DNA from: Ascarosepion bandense
Lineage: Eukaryota > Mollusca > Cephalopoda > Sepiida > Sepiidae
Assembly (NCBI GenBank): GCA_037127315.1
Contig: JBBBDQ010001451.1
Coordinates: forward strand, 1,887,001-1,951,000
DNA length: 64,000 bases
Direction of reading: 5' to 3'
This document shows positions 30,740 through 42,039 of this stretch, piece by piece. Position numbers and translations under genes: made by a program. Position 1 is the first letter of the stretch. Every line of letters starts with the position of its first letter. The notes under the pieces were generated by a model, which worked only from the letters and a program-made list of their open reading frames with translations, was not told the origin of the DNA and made no database searches.

Positions 30740-31020
30740 AGTATTGGCTGCTCCATTAGAATCCAACGTCTCTGATAGCGAGTCTGAGATAGAACAAGCT
30801 GGTTTTTTTATCGACACCGACGTGATATAACTGATATAACTTGGGCTATAGTTAAAATAGCCAAACCATACAACGATAACAATGTATGCAGATTGTGTCT
30901 GGAGAAAAGGTTAGCTAATACGTTGTTCCCAGAACGAAAACATTACTGAATGAAAGATCAGAAATTATGCCCAGATGTAATCATACCTTTAAATGCATAC
31001 TAGGATAATAGAAACATTGA
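30740..31020 (+). pseudogene. Possible Penelope-type linker relic
   Basis: Plus-strand translations give TWAIVKIAKPYNDNNVCRLCLEEKLANTLFPER and a Cys/His-spaced continuation (PRCNHTFKCIL after a frameshift). The CxxC plus CxxxH/C layout resembles the Cys-rich linker of Penelope-like elements. No RT or nuclease motif accompanies it. Confidence 0.4.
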
Positions 31021-31199
31021 TGAAAGTGTTGTAAGATCCCTGAATAACTTAGCGCTAATTTTGAAAATTCCAGGCGCGCTTTCGTAAAAATCCATGTTCA
31101 TGCCTTTGAAAAATGAAATATCAGTTATTGTGAATCGATTGAAGATATCGAAAGGTTGAAACCGAGGTTGCAAAAATAAATCACTTCAAAATGACTATA

Positions 31200-31208
31200 T
31201 ATATATAT

Positions 31209-31251
<43 letters not shown>

Positions 31252-31276
31252 AGAGAGAGCGAGAGAGAGAGAGAAT
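31200..31276. repeat. (TA)n/(GA)n microsatellite
   Basis: A short TA run followed by about 60 bp of GA. Confidence 0.95.
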
Positions 31277-31364
31277 AAAAAGTATGAGAAGCTGTGAACG
31301 TTTTCTTTAAAGTGTATATTTATTGTTGTTGTTATTATGCATATTATATTACATTGTCAATAAT

Positions 31365-31427
31365 GGTATTTGTGACGCTACACGTGTTTCGAGTTTAAAA
31401 TTGACTCTCTTCAGTCGAATAAATTTG
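31365..31427 (-). ncRNA. Weak hammerhead-like candidate
   Basis: Minus strand: CTGAAGA (31418-31424), stem II GAGT/ACTC (31391-31417), GAAA (31387-31390), then CACG...GCGTC ending in a GTC triplet. Stem III and stem I are only partly paired. This is the general form of Penelope terminal-repeat ribozymes, but chance cannot be excluded. Confidence 0.3.
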
Positions 31428-31939
31428 GCCTTTACTTATCGAGTTCCTTTTGTTTCTGATGTCCAACATGTTGTTTTATAAGTAAAAAAATAAGAAAATA
31501 AATAAATAAAATTAATAAAATAAAATAAAATAAAATAAATATAAAAAATAACATAAAACAAAACAAATGTATATATATTGGAAATTGACAGTATCAGACA
31601 TAATTTTAATTTAGTTTTTAAGTGTTATTTTTAATGGATACCTATATTTGAGCAGATGCTTTGTTTTTATTTATTCATTAAACAGTTTATTTCTTTTATC
31701 CATCTCCCGGTCTGGATATTTCGAGATATTTAGGCGCCTATTTTTCTGACAATATTTCTTTATATATTCAGTCAGGTATAAAGAAATTAATTATTTCTTT
31801 ATACCGCTTATTAATAATTATTAATTATTTGATATTATATATATTAATATTATAATATTTTAACCGCTTATTAAATAAATGAAACAATGCCTCTACTCAA
31901 ATATGAGTATACATTGAAAGCGTCTTTTAAAAAAATATA

Positions 31940-32007
<68 letters not shown>

Positions 32008-32130
32008 TTAATATAAATCAAATTATTTGAAATAAAAACAAATTTAATTATACTACGCTCTACGATCTTTGTTGTATTGAGCAGTTTTTTAAAAGTAAAT
32101 GACGGAGAACTCTAAACCTATTTGAGGCCT
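31428..32130. other. No gene seen; (AAATA)n and (TA)n
   Basis: Contains AAATA-type simple repeats at 31485-31560 and a 59-bp (TA)n at 31944-32003. Extremely AT-rich. Confidence 0.6.
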
Positions 32131-32149
32131 TTAACTGAATATTTTCGGT

Positions 32150-32650
32150 GACTGGCGTGTGTATACACTGCTTATATACAACGCGTTAAAATTTCCTTTC
32201 TCTGATTCTATGGCTTCGGCCGGTAGCGACTTCGACTGACACCAAATCGGTCGAGTTTCGATCCCGGCCAGAATCAGGTTGGTGTGTTTACCCCACTGAT
32301 GAGCTGTGATACAGCGAAACAGGCTTGTGTGTGGATGACTAATATATTATGCTCTCATTACGATTAAGCTCTCTAGAGAAGAAAATTTGAAAAACATTTT
32401 CCACTCCTGCAATATATGCGTGACTCTTCAGAAATGAAGTGAGTTCTTTTGGTAACTGGCGTGTGTATACACTGCTTATATACAACGCGTTAAAATTTCC
32501 TTTCTCTGATTCTATGCTTAGGCCGGTAGCGACTCCGACTGACAACAAATCGGTCGAGTTTGCATCCCAGCCAGAAGCAAGTAGGTGTGTCTATCCACAC
32601 TGTTGCGCTGTGGTACATCGAAAGGTTTGTATGTAGATGACTGATAGATA
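32150..32650 (+). mobile_element. Ribozyme-SINE family A, diverged tandem dimer
   Basis: TGGCGTGTGTATACACTGCT begins at 32153 and again at 32457, a period of 304 bp. Each unit has GGCCGGTAGCGACT, a CGGTCGAGTTT(C/G) B-box-like region and a ribozyme-like 3' domain. Unit 1 keeps the hammerhead core, unit 2 has lost it (CTGTTGC). The stretch 32341-32400 between them is the post-ribozyme part of the unit. Confidence 0.75.
32289..32339 (+). ncRNA. Hammerhead ribozyme motif (family A), impaired
   Basis: Core CTGATGA (32296-32302), stem II GCTGT/ACAGC, GAAA and stem III ACA/TGT are present. The cleavage position is G (TGTG), which is not permitted, and stem I CCCCA/TGTGG has a mismatch. Confidence 0.6.
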
Positions 32651-33605
32651 TGAATAAAATATGTTCAGAACAAGTAGGAAAAAGTAATCTTTACTTATTA
32701 AACTTATCTTGTCGGATTTCAATCCATATATTCAAATTTATTTTTATTTCTATTTATATATATATACTTTGATTTTGTTAATTCTATATCGTTCACATTA
32801 TCAAATACTCTTAATATCTATGCCCCATATGCTGTCAAAAATAAATGTATTAGTTTCCTTTTGCTCAGATATCTATAACGGCATTCATTTATTTTAATAT
32901 TTTCGCTTTGTTTTATAATCTTTCTCTTAGCGAAAAGTTGACCTGACAAGAAGACAAAATGGCTTACGTCTCATTTGATGAGAATGTATGAAAAAATAAT
33001 CGAGGATTTAATGGAAATATATTTTTAATTTTTAGTAGCTGACAAAAAAGAAGAAAAAAATCATTTATCCTATTAAACGTAGATCTTTCCACTCCAGGCT
33101 GATTTTAGCTTCCAACTCACTTAGAAATGGGCAAAATTCGCATTTAATAGTATTATTGCAGCCAAGGTATTTATGCAGAGTTTATATTCGTTTCGTTACA
33201 GTGACTTTTAATTATTTAATCATTTCACCTCAATCAAGGCAGTCGACCCATTTAGGCGCATGTAAGTACTGATGTTTAGAGAATATGAGAGAAATAACAT
33301 TTTATTAATGAGCGGGAACAATTAAAGAACAGGAATTAATATGGCGGATTAAATTACTTGCCGTTGTATTTGAGTTTTGAAAAATCAAATTTCAATGGAA
33401 AGCAACAAAGCCGGAACAGAATTCCACAAGCGAGAAAAGTCATAGAATAAAGTATTACCATAGAACCTACGCTTACATACAGACATTTCAACTGTAACTG
33501 ATGAAACCTCGACGCCAATTTAATTTACGCGCAAATACCATTGGGAAAGTCATAACTGCATCAGCCTACTTCAGCTATGGTGTCTATAGAAGGCCGTGTG
33601 TGTGA
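32651..33605. other. No gene seen
   Basis: AT-rich and unrecognised. 33225-33250 (CATTTCACCTCAATCAAGGCAG) faintly resembles a LINE 3' end on the minus strand. Confidence 0.45.
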
Positions 33606-33607
33606 CA

Positions 33608-33890
33608 AAATCATATATATATCTGATTGAGCACACTGGAAAAATAGTAGATTTTGATAAACAGTAGCTACTCTGGCATCGCTCATTCAATGAAATGAAT
33701 TAGAGCGCTCTAGCTATTGGGCGCGTATAATGATATGCGCTAAAATGTCTGCCTACTTCCACCGAACGCCCATAGCCCAGGGGTAGAGTCGCCGACTGAC
33801 GCCATTTTGGTCGGGTAAAAAAAGCAATCGGAGTCTAACCGTACTGATGAGCTGTGATACGGCGAAACAGATCTGTCTGCGGATGACAAT
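33608..33890 (+). mobile_element. Ribozyme-SINE family A, copy with best-preserved ribozyme
   Basis: Contains the leading TGATTGAGCACACTGG and CATCGCTCATTCA blocks, an A box (CATAGCCCAGGGGTAGAG) and the CGCCGACTGACGCC block. The B box is deleted (GTCGGG joins AAAAAAGCAATCGG), yet the hammerhead is complete. Ends in (TA)n. Confidence 0.85.
33833..33887 (+). ncRNA. Hammerhead ribozyme, complete motif (family A)
   Basis: Stem I: GTC-TAA-CCGTA (33833-33843) pairs with TGCGG-AT-GAC (33878-33887), leaving an internal loop. Core CTGATGA 33844-33850. Stem II GCTGT/ACGGC (33851-33863, one G.U). GAAA 33864-33867. Stem III ACA/TGT around GATC (33867-33876). Cleavage is predicted after C33877 in the triplet GTC. 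Stems II and III are closed and stem I is open, so this is a type I hammerhead with a very short stem III, as in metazoan retrozymes, where a dimeric form may be the active one. Confidence 0.8.
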
Positions 33891-34017
33891 ATATATATAT
33901 ATAAAGAATATTAATACAACAATCACTCAAGAAATGAAAATGTTATTCTTACAAACTGGAAGGCTTATGGCCATATCACGTTGAATACACCGGTTTTCGA
34001 TACAGACGATACAGACA

Positions 34018-34044
34018 TATAAACAAACACACACACAAACATCT

Positions 34045-34084
<40 letters not shown>

Positions 34085-34415
34085 CAAACATCTTGCCATA
34101 TATATATATTATGGATTTTCTGCACTTTTGTAAGAATTGCAACCTTGAAACTTCTGAATATCGTTTCTTATGTCTTTGTCTATGAGTGTATCAAATTTGA
34201 TTAAAATCGGACCACTCTTTCTATAACGCGATTTTTTCGATTATCGATTTTCGATATTTATCGGAGGTGCCTCGACACAAAACCCAGCTAAGAATACTCG
34301 CTGACGCTCATAGTACAACTGTGTAAATTTTCAAGAAAAGCTGTTCAGCCATTTCGGAGTCTATAGGTAATGAACACACACACACAGACAAAGTTCCACT
34401 TATAAATAAGTTTAG
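34018..34415 (-). mobile_element. Repeat family H, partial copy
   Basis: From CAGACATATAAACAAACACA through (TA)n, TTGATTAAAATCGGACCACT and GGAGTCTATAGGTAA to AAATAAGTTTAGATATAG. It is missing the CCCGGCG end. Confidence 0.75.
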
Positions 34416-34419
34416 ATAT

Positions 34420-35435
34420 AGAAAAACATCCTAATAACACCCTAAAATATTCTTTAAAATTATTTTCGAAACATGTAAATAAAAATTCATATCGAATGAT
34501 CAAATGATTTGCATAACATACCTTTTACTATTAACAGAAATAATAAAATCTTTTCCCGCGGACCCTGGGCTGCAAGTTCTTTAAAGGCCGTAAGGCCAGG
34601 GGAAGCCGAAAGGCTCCTTCACTCCGCAGATCTATTGTAATAAAAAAAAATTAACAAAATAATTATTAGGATTAGCTGGAAAATTATTATCATTTCTGTA
34701 TATTGAAATCTACATCTATCAAACCGCCTGGCTCTCTCTCTCTCATTACATATATAATCTTTGATAGAAACATTCCGGCCCCGAAGAAGCAGCAAATCAT
34801 TTGTAATTAAAAAAAAGAATTTGAGAGAGAAATAGATTATAGATATCTGTTTCAACATCCATACAAGAATATAATATGTATATGAAAAGTTTCAGGATGT
34901 CATAAAACGTTTTAGAACGTCTAGCGATAGTCTGCGAATTTTCCCAGAGTATGTTATTTTGTTTAAATACCATTTATTGTGGGTTCAGTATCTTTAGGAG
35001 GGGCGTAAGTTACATTCTGCGGAGGGCCGCGATGTTGCTAAGCACGGCACTGATAAAATAAAAGTACAAACATGGCTCATTCATGTTTTCTGCTCCATTT
35101 TATTTTTTTCCCCATCTTTAATATTCAGGCCACTTATTAAGTTAGACAGCGCAAACATAGTCACGACTTTCAAAAATAAAAATATAAATCAAGCCATGTC
35201 ATCCGGATATTAACAGAAATCTAACAAATGTCGAGAGTTAATATCACCAAAACATATCGTAGGTGTTTAGATTCGCGTGGACGAGAGAGAGCTGTGAATG
35301 TGTGAAAGCAGAATAATTAGTTGGACTGATCATAAAAAGTAAAAAAACGTTTATGGGCTTTAAAGTATTTGGGGTCGGCTTAAAGTGAAATCAGTGCACG
35401 ATAAAAGGATTAGATTTAACTTTTACATTAATTTT
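34420..35435. other. No gene seen
   Basis: AT-rich. A short GC-richer piece at 34555-34625 (AGGCCGTAAGGCCAGGGGAA) is of unknown nature. Confidence 0.5.
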
Positions 35436-35446
35436 GCTTCATGATT

Positions 35447-35764
35447 CAGTCAGTTTAGGTGCCATACGTGATACACGCTTGGGCGATCATGTCTCGAAAG
35501 AGACATGACTGACTGGGCAGAAGATTATCCCGCAGTAGGTTGCCATTGCTTTCTGCGGTAGACTGGTTGCCGACCAAGGCTATAGAACCCAATCTGTCCT
35601 GTTATTTAACCCATAACTGGAAGGAATAGACGGATTAATACCTTTCCCAAGGGTATTTGCGCGTAAGTGAATACAATGGATTCAGCTGGAATTCGAACTC
35701 GGCTCCCCGGTTTCTCGTTCTGAGCCGATATCCACTGTACCACAACGCACATCCAACATCCAAC
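35447..35764 (-). mobile_element. SINE family B with 11-bp target-site duplication
   Basis: Full-length minus-strand copy with the head at the right end (CACAACGCACATCC). GCTTCATGATT occurs at 35436-35446 and 35765-35775. Confidence 0.9.
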
Positions 35765-35775
35765 GCTTCATGATT

Positions 35776-36289
35776 ACTTCCTCAAATTAGGGGAGAGAGA
35801 CTTCGATCAGAGATGAGAGATTAGAATTATACACTAATATGGTCATCATTGTTATTACGATTACAAGACTCCGATCATTCTACCCTATGGCTTTCTTCAG
35901 AGAAATTCCCACAGAAATCTTTAATTTGAGTTGACAACTCGTTCTTATTTAGTACTTTTTTATTACTTGTCTTAAATCCACCGAGATTAACTCTAATTTA
36001 TTCAATCTAGTTAACCTGTTGCTATCTCATGTTTGGTAAATCTCACAAGAATTCAGCCAGTACGTCTAAAGAAAATGGTTCTTTTAGATCACGTTTCTGT
36101 AGATATAGATTGACTTTGAGTTTCAATTTTGTTTAACGGCATATCAACCTCTGTGGATTATTTAATGCCAAAAATGTGAGAGTTTAACGTATATTTTAAT
36201 GTTCGGTTATAGTGAGAAGATTGATTTACACAGATTTTAATGATTTTTTTTGTTTTTATTATTTTTTATTTTAGAAAACTGAAAATGTC
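35776..36289. other. No gene seen
   Basis: AT-rich unrecognised sequence. Confidence 0.5.
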
Positions 36290-36690
36290 TTCCAGTTTTG
36301 TATTCAAAAATGTTTTGCTTAGAATAATTTTTCCTTAAAAATATGTTATAGTAATAATCTTTTCTTCAAAAATGTACTGTTGGTAATATTTTTCCTTAAA
36401 AAATGTATGATCTTTTTTTTATAAGAGTCTATTTTTATGTATATATTTCTACAAAAGTCTATTTCTATACTTTCATAGTGTTTTGACCCCCAGTTTGGGG
36501 TTAAGTATTTGCCCATAGCTGGGACATTAACAGGTGCTACTATTCCGGGTTAGGATAGACCTAAGACCAAGAGCAATTAAGAAGTGCTTCTATGCTTCTC
36601 ACAAGCTCCCAATCCGGATTTGCTGCCGGATGCAGTTTACCGTCATGCCCAGGACCCTGTGAATATAGATAACCTAATAAAGTTGGTGTG
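36290..36690 (+). repeat. Dispersed repeat R36, copy 1
   Basis: Starts with two or three degenerate units of GGTAATATTTTTCCTTAAAA type, then TGGGGTTAAGTATTTGCCCA, TAGCTGGGACATTAACA and a region with CCGGATGCAGTT. The same order is seen at 59440-59760. No coding frame; class unknown. Confidence 0.5.
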
Positions 36691-36848
36691 GCCTTCATCT
36701 TAATTTTAAAAAATCCAAATTCTGATTTCCAAAGGCTTTTGCAGAAATGTATTGATAAATATACATTGAAGAAATCTGTTAACGCCAATGACTTACACAC
36801 TCTAATTATCTCACTATAAACTTTCCGTATTTGTCTATATTTCTAAGA

Positions 36849-36985
36849 TGAGATAGTATTTACATTATTTACATTATTCGGACTAGTGACTTTCTTTGTT
36901 GTTGGAGCGTACAATGGCCGAAACTTTGTACAAATGGCAACAAAGATAAAGACAATAATCCGAAGAATGTAAATAGTGTAAACGT
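36849..36985. repeat. Foldback with about 45-bp arms
   Basis: TTACATTATTTACATTATTC...TTTCTTTGTTGTT at 36855-36903 pairs with AACAAAGATAAAG...GAATGTAAATAGTGTAA at 36938-36985 with several mismatches. Possibly a small MITE. Confidence 0.5.
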
Positions 36986-37224
36986 TCCCTGTCTATCGGT
37001 TAGATAACCCTCAATGGGCTTCGGGGCATTATTCATTGGATAAGTTTTCTAACTCGGTTAACGCCGAAGTGCACAAATAGTTGGCCGAGAAAAAGAAATC
37101 AAAATCAAACTATGCCTTTTTTCGAACTTACAGTTGTTTCTAGACAACAAAATCAAGGCCGTTAACGCCGTCGTGTTGTCTACAATGTGTAGTATGGAAT
37201 ATTAGGTCGTATATCAACTCAAAT

Positions 37225-37690
37225 TAGCCGCCACAAATCATTTCACCCCAAGCAAGGCGGTACTACCACTGATGTGCAGGGGGATACATAAGAGAGATAA
37301 AGTTTTAGGCAGGAGGATTGTAAAGAGAAAGAGGAGCCAGCTACAGGAAGTGAAAGAAGAAGAGCACGAAAAGGATGTGAACACAGTAGTGAAGGTAGAG
37401 AGAAAGGAAAAAACAAGATAGACGGGGTGATGTAGTTAAGTGAATAAGAGATGGAAATTGACTTTGCATTTAAATTCCTGAAGGTTGTAGCCGTAAGGAA
37501 AGCAAGTATACGAAATGAAGTTCCACAGGCTGTAATAGGAGAATCGTCGCCTGCACTTGGTTGATCTAACTGTAAAAGAGTGGTACCTTGTTGCCATTCT
37601 GGTTGCACTAGTAAACTCTTGTGGAGTGGGCACCAATGACCTAAGTTCGTCAGAGAAGAAGTCATGAAAATATTTATAGGAGAAATTTCT
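37225..37690 (-). pseudogene. CR1/L2-type LINE, 3' fragment (duplicated block 1)
   Basis: The 3' end CGCCTTGCTTGGGGTGAAAT is at 37240-37255. Minus-strand translation gives KYFHDFFSDELRSLVPT, FTSATRMATRYHSFTVRSTK and EFKCKVNFHLL. The coding part is repeated at 37934-38160. Confidence 0.85.
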
Positions 37691-37932
37691 GACAAGATAA
37701 AGACAAGAAAACCAAACGTTCAATAAGCAGAACACGCAACAAAAACAAATTTAAAATTAAACAAAAAATGACTTACTTTTAAAAATACTTTTAAGAAAGT
37801 TAAGCACATGTTTTTCTGCTAGTAAGGTAAAAATACAATTCTTTTTAACTTTTTGATGAAACCAAAGTAGTAAGATGGCGGGGGGTAGCCAACTAACTAG
37901 CCGTATATGACCCGTGGACTGGGAAAGAACAG
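37691..37932. repeat. Local duplication unit X, copy 1
   Basis: About 240 bp (from GACAAGATAAAGACAAGAAA to ACCCGTGGACTGGGAAAG) recurs at 39175-39440 in the same orientation, and its last 70 bp also at 38735-38805. Origin unknown. Confidence 0.75.
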
Positions 37933-37933
37933 T

Positions 37934-38320
37934 CAAGTGAATAAGAGATGGAAATTGACTTTGCATTTAAATTCCTGGACGTTGTAGCCGTAAGGAAAGC
38001 AAGTATACGAAAGGAAGTTCCACAGGCGGGAAGAGGAGAATTGCCGCCTGCACTTGGTTGATCTAACTAAAAGAGTGGTACCCTGTTGCTATTCTGGTTG
38101 CCCTAGTAAACTCTTGTGGAGTGGGCACCAATGACCTAAGTTCGTCAAAGAAGAAGTCATGAAAATATTTATAGAAGGGAAGCCGCATCCCACCGATGAG
38201 AAAATATCGGGAGTCGAGCTTCCAGGTTGGGACCAATCACATAACAGATTCTCCTTTAGAGCCTGTCGAGAACACTGAGACGAACAGCAGAGGCGCCTGA
38301 CCAGATATGTGGCTATTAAC
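37934..38320 (-). pseudogene. CR1/L2-type LINE fragment (duplicated block 2)
   Basis: Near-identical to 37436-37680 at a 498-bp offset, then extends further upstream in the RT (CSRQALKENLL region) to about 38310. It has no 3' tail, which supports DNA-level duplication over a second retrotransposition. Confidence 0.8.
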
Positions 38321-38334
38321 ACTGCATAATCGCC

Positions 38335-38700
38335 GTTACGAAAAAGCACTGGAGCGAGTTAATGAGAAACATCGAAGATATAAAATGTACCAGCGCCCTC
38401 ACCATTAAAGATCATATTGCAAAACCCCAACTTAGATGAACTAATCAAACAATGCAGTCGGAAACTATCGACTTGTGAAGGTACTGCTGTTTGGTAAGCT
38501 GATATGCTTTCAAAGAAATACAACAGCGCGTTACCATAAAATTAATTAAGAATTACATAAAGAGGACCCAGGGCGTCTGCGCTATTGACTACTGTAATGA
38601 CATAATGGAGATTATTTATACTCATGCAGAAGAGAGGAAACAGCGACATAAACGTGTTGCTTAATCTAATCCTAACCAAATACTGGTGATCATGTGACAG
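38335..38700 (+). pseudogene. Unidentified decayed coding relic
   Basis: Plus-strand frames give EKALERVNEKHRRYKMYQRPH, then, with shifts, NPNLDELIKQ, KLSTCEGTAVW, INKELHKEDPGR-like and HNGDYLY. The wording looks protein-like (possibly gag of an unrecognised retroelement) but I cannot assign it. Confidence 0.3.
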
Positions 38701-38837
38701 AGACGTATCCTCCTCTTCGGATAAATAAGTGGGTGAGGGTGGTAGTCAACTAACTAGCCCGTATGTGACCCGTGGACTGGGAAAGGACAGAAAGAAAGAT
38801 AGAATCTAACAGCCGAGGAGGAAAAAAAAGAGAAACA

Positions 38838-39150
38838 AAGAATCAGTCAGTTGAGTGCCATACGTGATACACGCTTGGGCGATCATGTCTCGACAGAGAC
38901 ATGACTGACTGTGCAGAAGATTATCCCGCAGTATGTTGCCATTGCTTTCTGTGGTAGACTGGTTGCCGACCAAGGCTATAGAACGCAATCTGTCCTGTTA
39001 TTTAACCCATAACTGGAAGGAATAGGCGGATTAATACCTTTCCCAAGGGTATTTGCGCGTAAGTGAATGCGATGAACTCAGCTGGAATTCGAACTCGGCT
39101 CCCCGATTTCTCGTTCTGATCCTATATACAATACACCACAACGCACATCC
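38838..39150 (-). mobile_element. SINE family B
   Basis: Minus strand, full length, from the CAACGCACATCC end to the CAGTCAGTTGAGTGCCATAC end. It lies between partial and full copies of unit X. Confidence 0.85.
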
Positions 39151-39171
39151 GCTTCTAAATCCAAAACCAGA

Positions 39172-39440
39172 GAAATTTCTGACAAGTTAAAGACAAGAAA
39201 ACCAAACGTTCAATTAAGCAGGACACACAACAAAAACAAATTTAAAATTAAACAAAAAATGACTTACTTTTAAAAATACTTTAAAGAAAGTTAAGCTCAC
39301 ATCCCAACACATGTTTTTCTGCTAGTAAGGTAAAAATACAATTCTTTTTAACTTTTTGATGAAACCAAAGTAGTAAGAAGGCGTGGGGAGGGTAGCCAAC
39401 TAACTAGCCCGTATATGACCCGTGGACTGGGAAAGAAGAG
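39172..39440. repeat. Local duplication unit X, copy 2
   Basis: Matches 37680-37932 including the preceding AGAAATTTCTGACAAG, with a 16-bp insertion around CTCACATCCCAACACATG. Confidence 0.75.
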
Positions 39441-39700
39441 AAAGAAAGATAGAATCCAACATACATATATATTTTAAATAATTTATTTCAATGTGATATA
39501 TATATATATTTAAACAAGCAAGAACAGCTAAATCCACAAAGAAACCATGTTTCCTCTGTCTTCAAAAAAATTGAGATCCTTAAATATATGAACAGTAACA
39601 AGCTTTTAAACCAGAGGCATGAAACCACAGTAAACTGCAAGCACATTAGAGAACTAACATTACAATGCTAAAAAATACTACAATAGCCAGAGCTAGGACC

Positions 39701-39702
<2 letters not shown>

Positions 39703-39759
<57 letters not shown>
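39703..39759. repeat. (TA)n microsatellite
   Basis: About 56 bp of TA. Confidence 0.95.
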
Positions 39760-39763
<4 letters not shown>

Positions 39764-40129
39764 CCATAATAATATCGAATTACTAAAATCTAAAGTAAGG
39801 TTTAATATTCATAATTAAATTAGAATTTTTTTCTCTAAATAAAATTAAGACTTTTATAGAAGTAATCGATTTACTAAATTATAAAGTAAGGTTAACAACC
39901 ATAAGTAGATTAATTATATATATTGTCCTTAACACACACAAAACTTCAACTATTACCTTAAATACAAACACACCTATTACCTATCCACCTATTACCTCAA
40001 ATACAAACATTCTACTTTCCCCTACATTAAAGTCTACTTATTAAGCACTTATTACCTACGTTTGTCTAGTACCTAAATAAACCTAACATTAAAATTTACC
40101 TCTTACATTAAATTTTACCACAAACGGTG

Positions 40130-40800
40130 ATATAATTAAAATTTGAAATTTAATAGAAAAAAATCGGTTTCCAAACTGTGATCTAATTAAGATTTACAAT
40201 TTAATTGAAAAAATTCCTGAATCCAAAATTATGATTAAATATACAAATTTAGATTATTTACAAAAGCCCTTATTATTCTGTACTGAATACGCATCCCACC
40301 CCTAACCTGTTCCCATAAGAAATCCTAAAAGATATAATCTAGTCACAAGATATATATATAAATAAAACTTACACTCCCCAAACCAAAATTCTAAAGGTCA
40401 ATCAGCAGTACTTGTTCCCTTACCACTAAACCCTCATCACATACACAATTGACTAGATATAAGAATAGAAATTTAAAATTAAAAATGTAATAGAAAAAAC
40501 GGTTTCCAAACTATGATCTAATTAATAATTAAAAATTAAAAATTAAAAATTTAATAGAAAAAATATATTCCCTAAATCCAAAATTAACAGTAAATGTACA
40601 AACTTACATTAATTATAAAGACTCTGCTTAAATAAAAATATCCGCGCCCACCACTACCGGCTCTTCTAAAAAATCCAAAGGATATAGTCTAGTGACGAGA
40701 TAATAAAAACTTACAAGGTTAAATCTGTCTAGAAATCAAAGACTCTCATTAATCAACCACTTAAAAAACACCCTCTCCAAAAATCCCAACGGTCAGAGAC
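40130..40800. repeat. Diverged tandem duplication, about 335-bp period
   Basis: GGTTTCCAAACTGTGATCTA at 40165 recurs as GGTTTCCAAACTATGATCTA at about 40500. The order of later blocks (AATCCAAAATTA, GATATAATCTAGT, CTTACCACTAAACCC-like) is the same in both units. No coding. Confidence 0.6.
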
Positions 40801-40880
40801 TTATTCCCCTATCACTAACCCCCACCAACACCTCTAACAAAACTAAATAAATATGAGGAAAGAGGATTTCCATTACTTTA

Positions 40881-40940
40881 CACACCGCCTGATTAGACAT
40901 TGAAGTTTCAATGTCGAAACAAACGTACCTTTGTATCGCA
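40881..40940 (+). ncRNA. Hammerhead-like motif, family P copy 2 (G8 mutated)
   Basis: CTGATTA (40889-40895; G8 is T), stem II GACATTGA/TCAATGTC perfectly paired around AGTT (40896-40915), GAAA, stem III ACAAA/TTTGT around a 6-nt loop, cleavage position A. Stem I retains two pairs. The stem II and III sequences are homologous to 8283-8338. Predicted inactive. Confidence 0.5.
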
Positions 40941-41509
40941 TATGTATAGAATAATTATGTACATGTTCTAAAATATAATTTATTATATATATATATATAT
41001 ATATAATTATTATACATGCATTCATACAGGATTGCCTCAAGTTATTTAGAATAAAAAATCGTTCCATTACTTGACACGTGTATAACTCATTTCGCATATT
41101 AACTTTACTGACTCATTAACGCACACATTCACACATGATTTCTCTCAACACATACATTCGAAACTGATTCTCTCATTTTATTTTTTAAAAAATCTTTCAT
41201 CACTTAACACGTGTGTACAGTATTTGTTACGTATTTTGGACGGAAATGCATTTCGTCACTGTAATTCACACATATTAACGTTACCGACATTAAAATACGC
41301 TTGACACATTATTTTCGTTTACATATACTTTCATTCGTAATAAACACCCATTTTACAATTACATATTCTTTTGGTATAAATGTGGGGAAATTTCTGTGTG
41401 TGTGGGGGGTGTTGAAAATATGAATTGAATCCGATAAAATTATTCAGTTAGGAATACTGGATCAACTCTGTGTAGTGACCATCATTAACCATAGTTTATA
41501 TTTACAATA

Positions 41510-41514
<5 letters not shown>

Positions 41515-41569
<55 letters not shown>
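41515..41569. repeat. (TA)n microsatellite
   Basis: About 54 bp of TA. Confidence 0.95.
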
Positions 41570-41573
<4 letters not shown>

Positions 41574-41847
41574 ATAATAATAACTACGTAGACTCTGTAA
41601 GAAAGCATTCTGTAAATTTATGCCAATATAAACTCTCGAAAGAACCATTAACAAACAGAACCTAAATCCGTTACAATCCGGCGTACTAAGTCGTCGGATG
41701 GGGAGAAAAAAATGAAACCAGCGGAACAAGAACAAAACATTCAAGATTCCGCACTAAAGAAAAAATCCCAAACGGAACCAAACACAAGAAAAAGTGCTCG
41801 ATACGAAAGTACTAAAATACAATAGTAGAGCAAAAACACATCGCGTT

Positions 41848-41884
<37 letters not shown>

Positions 41885-42035
41885 CTTTAAACGCGATATC
41901 TCCAATAAATAATGAACATACTTCCCTCAAATTTTTAGAAAATTTAAACAATTCATTCTCAGTGTATGCGTTTATATAAATATGTACACGCACAAACCAT
42001 TATCCCAATGGCTTTCCAAACTTAACACTTCTTGA
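41570..42035. other. No gene seen
   Basis: Contains a small foldback: ACATCGCGTTTATATA at 41838-41853 and ATATCTTTAAACGCGATATC at 41879-41898 pair around (TA)n. Confidence 0.5.
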
Positions 42036-42039
42036 TTTT

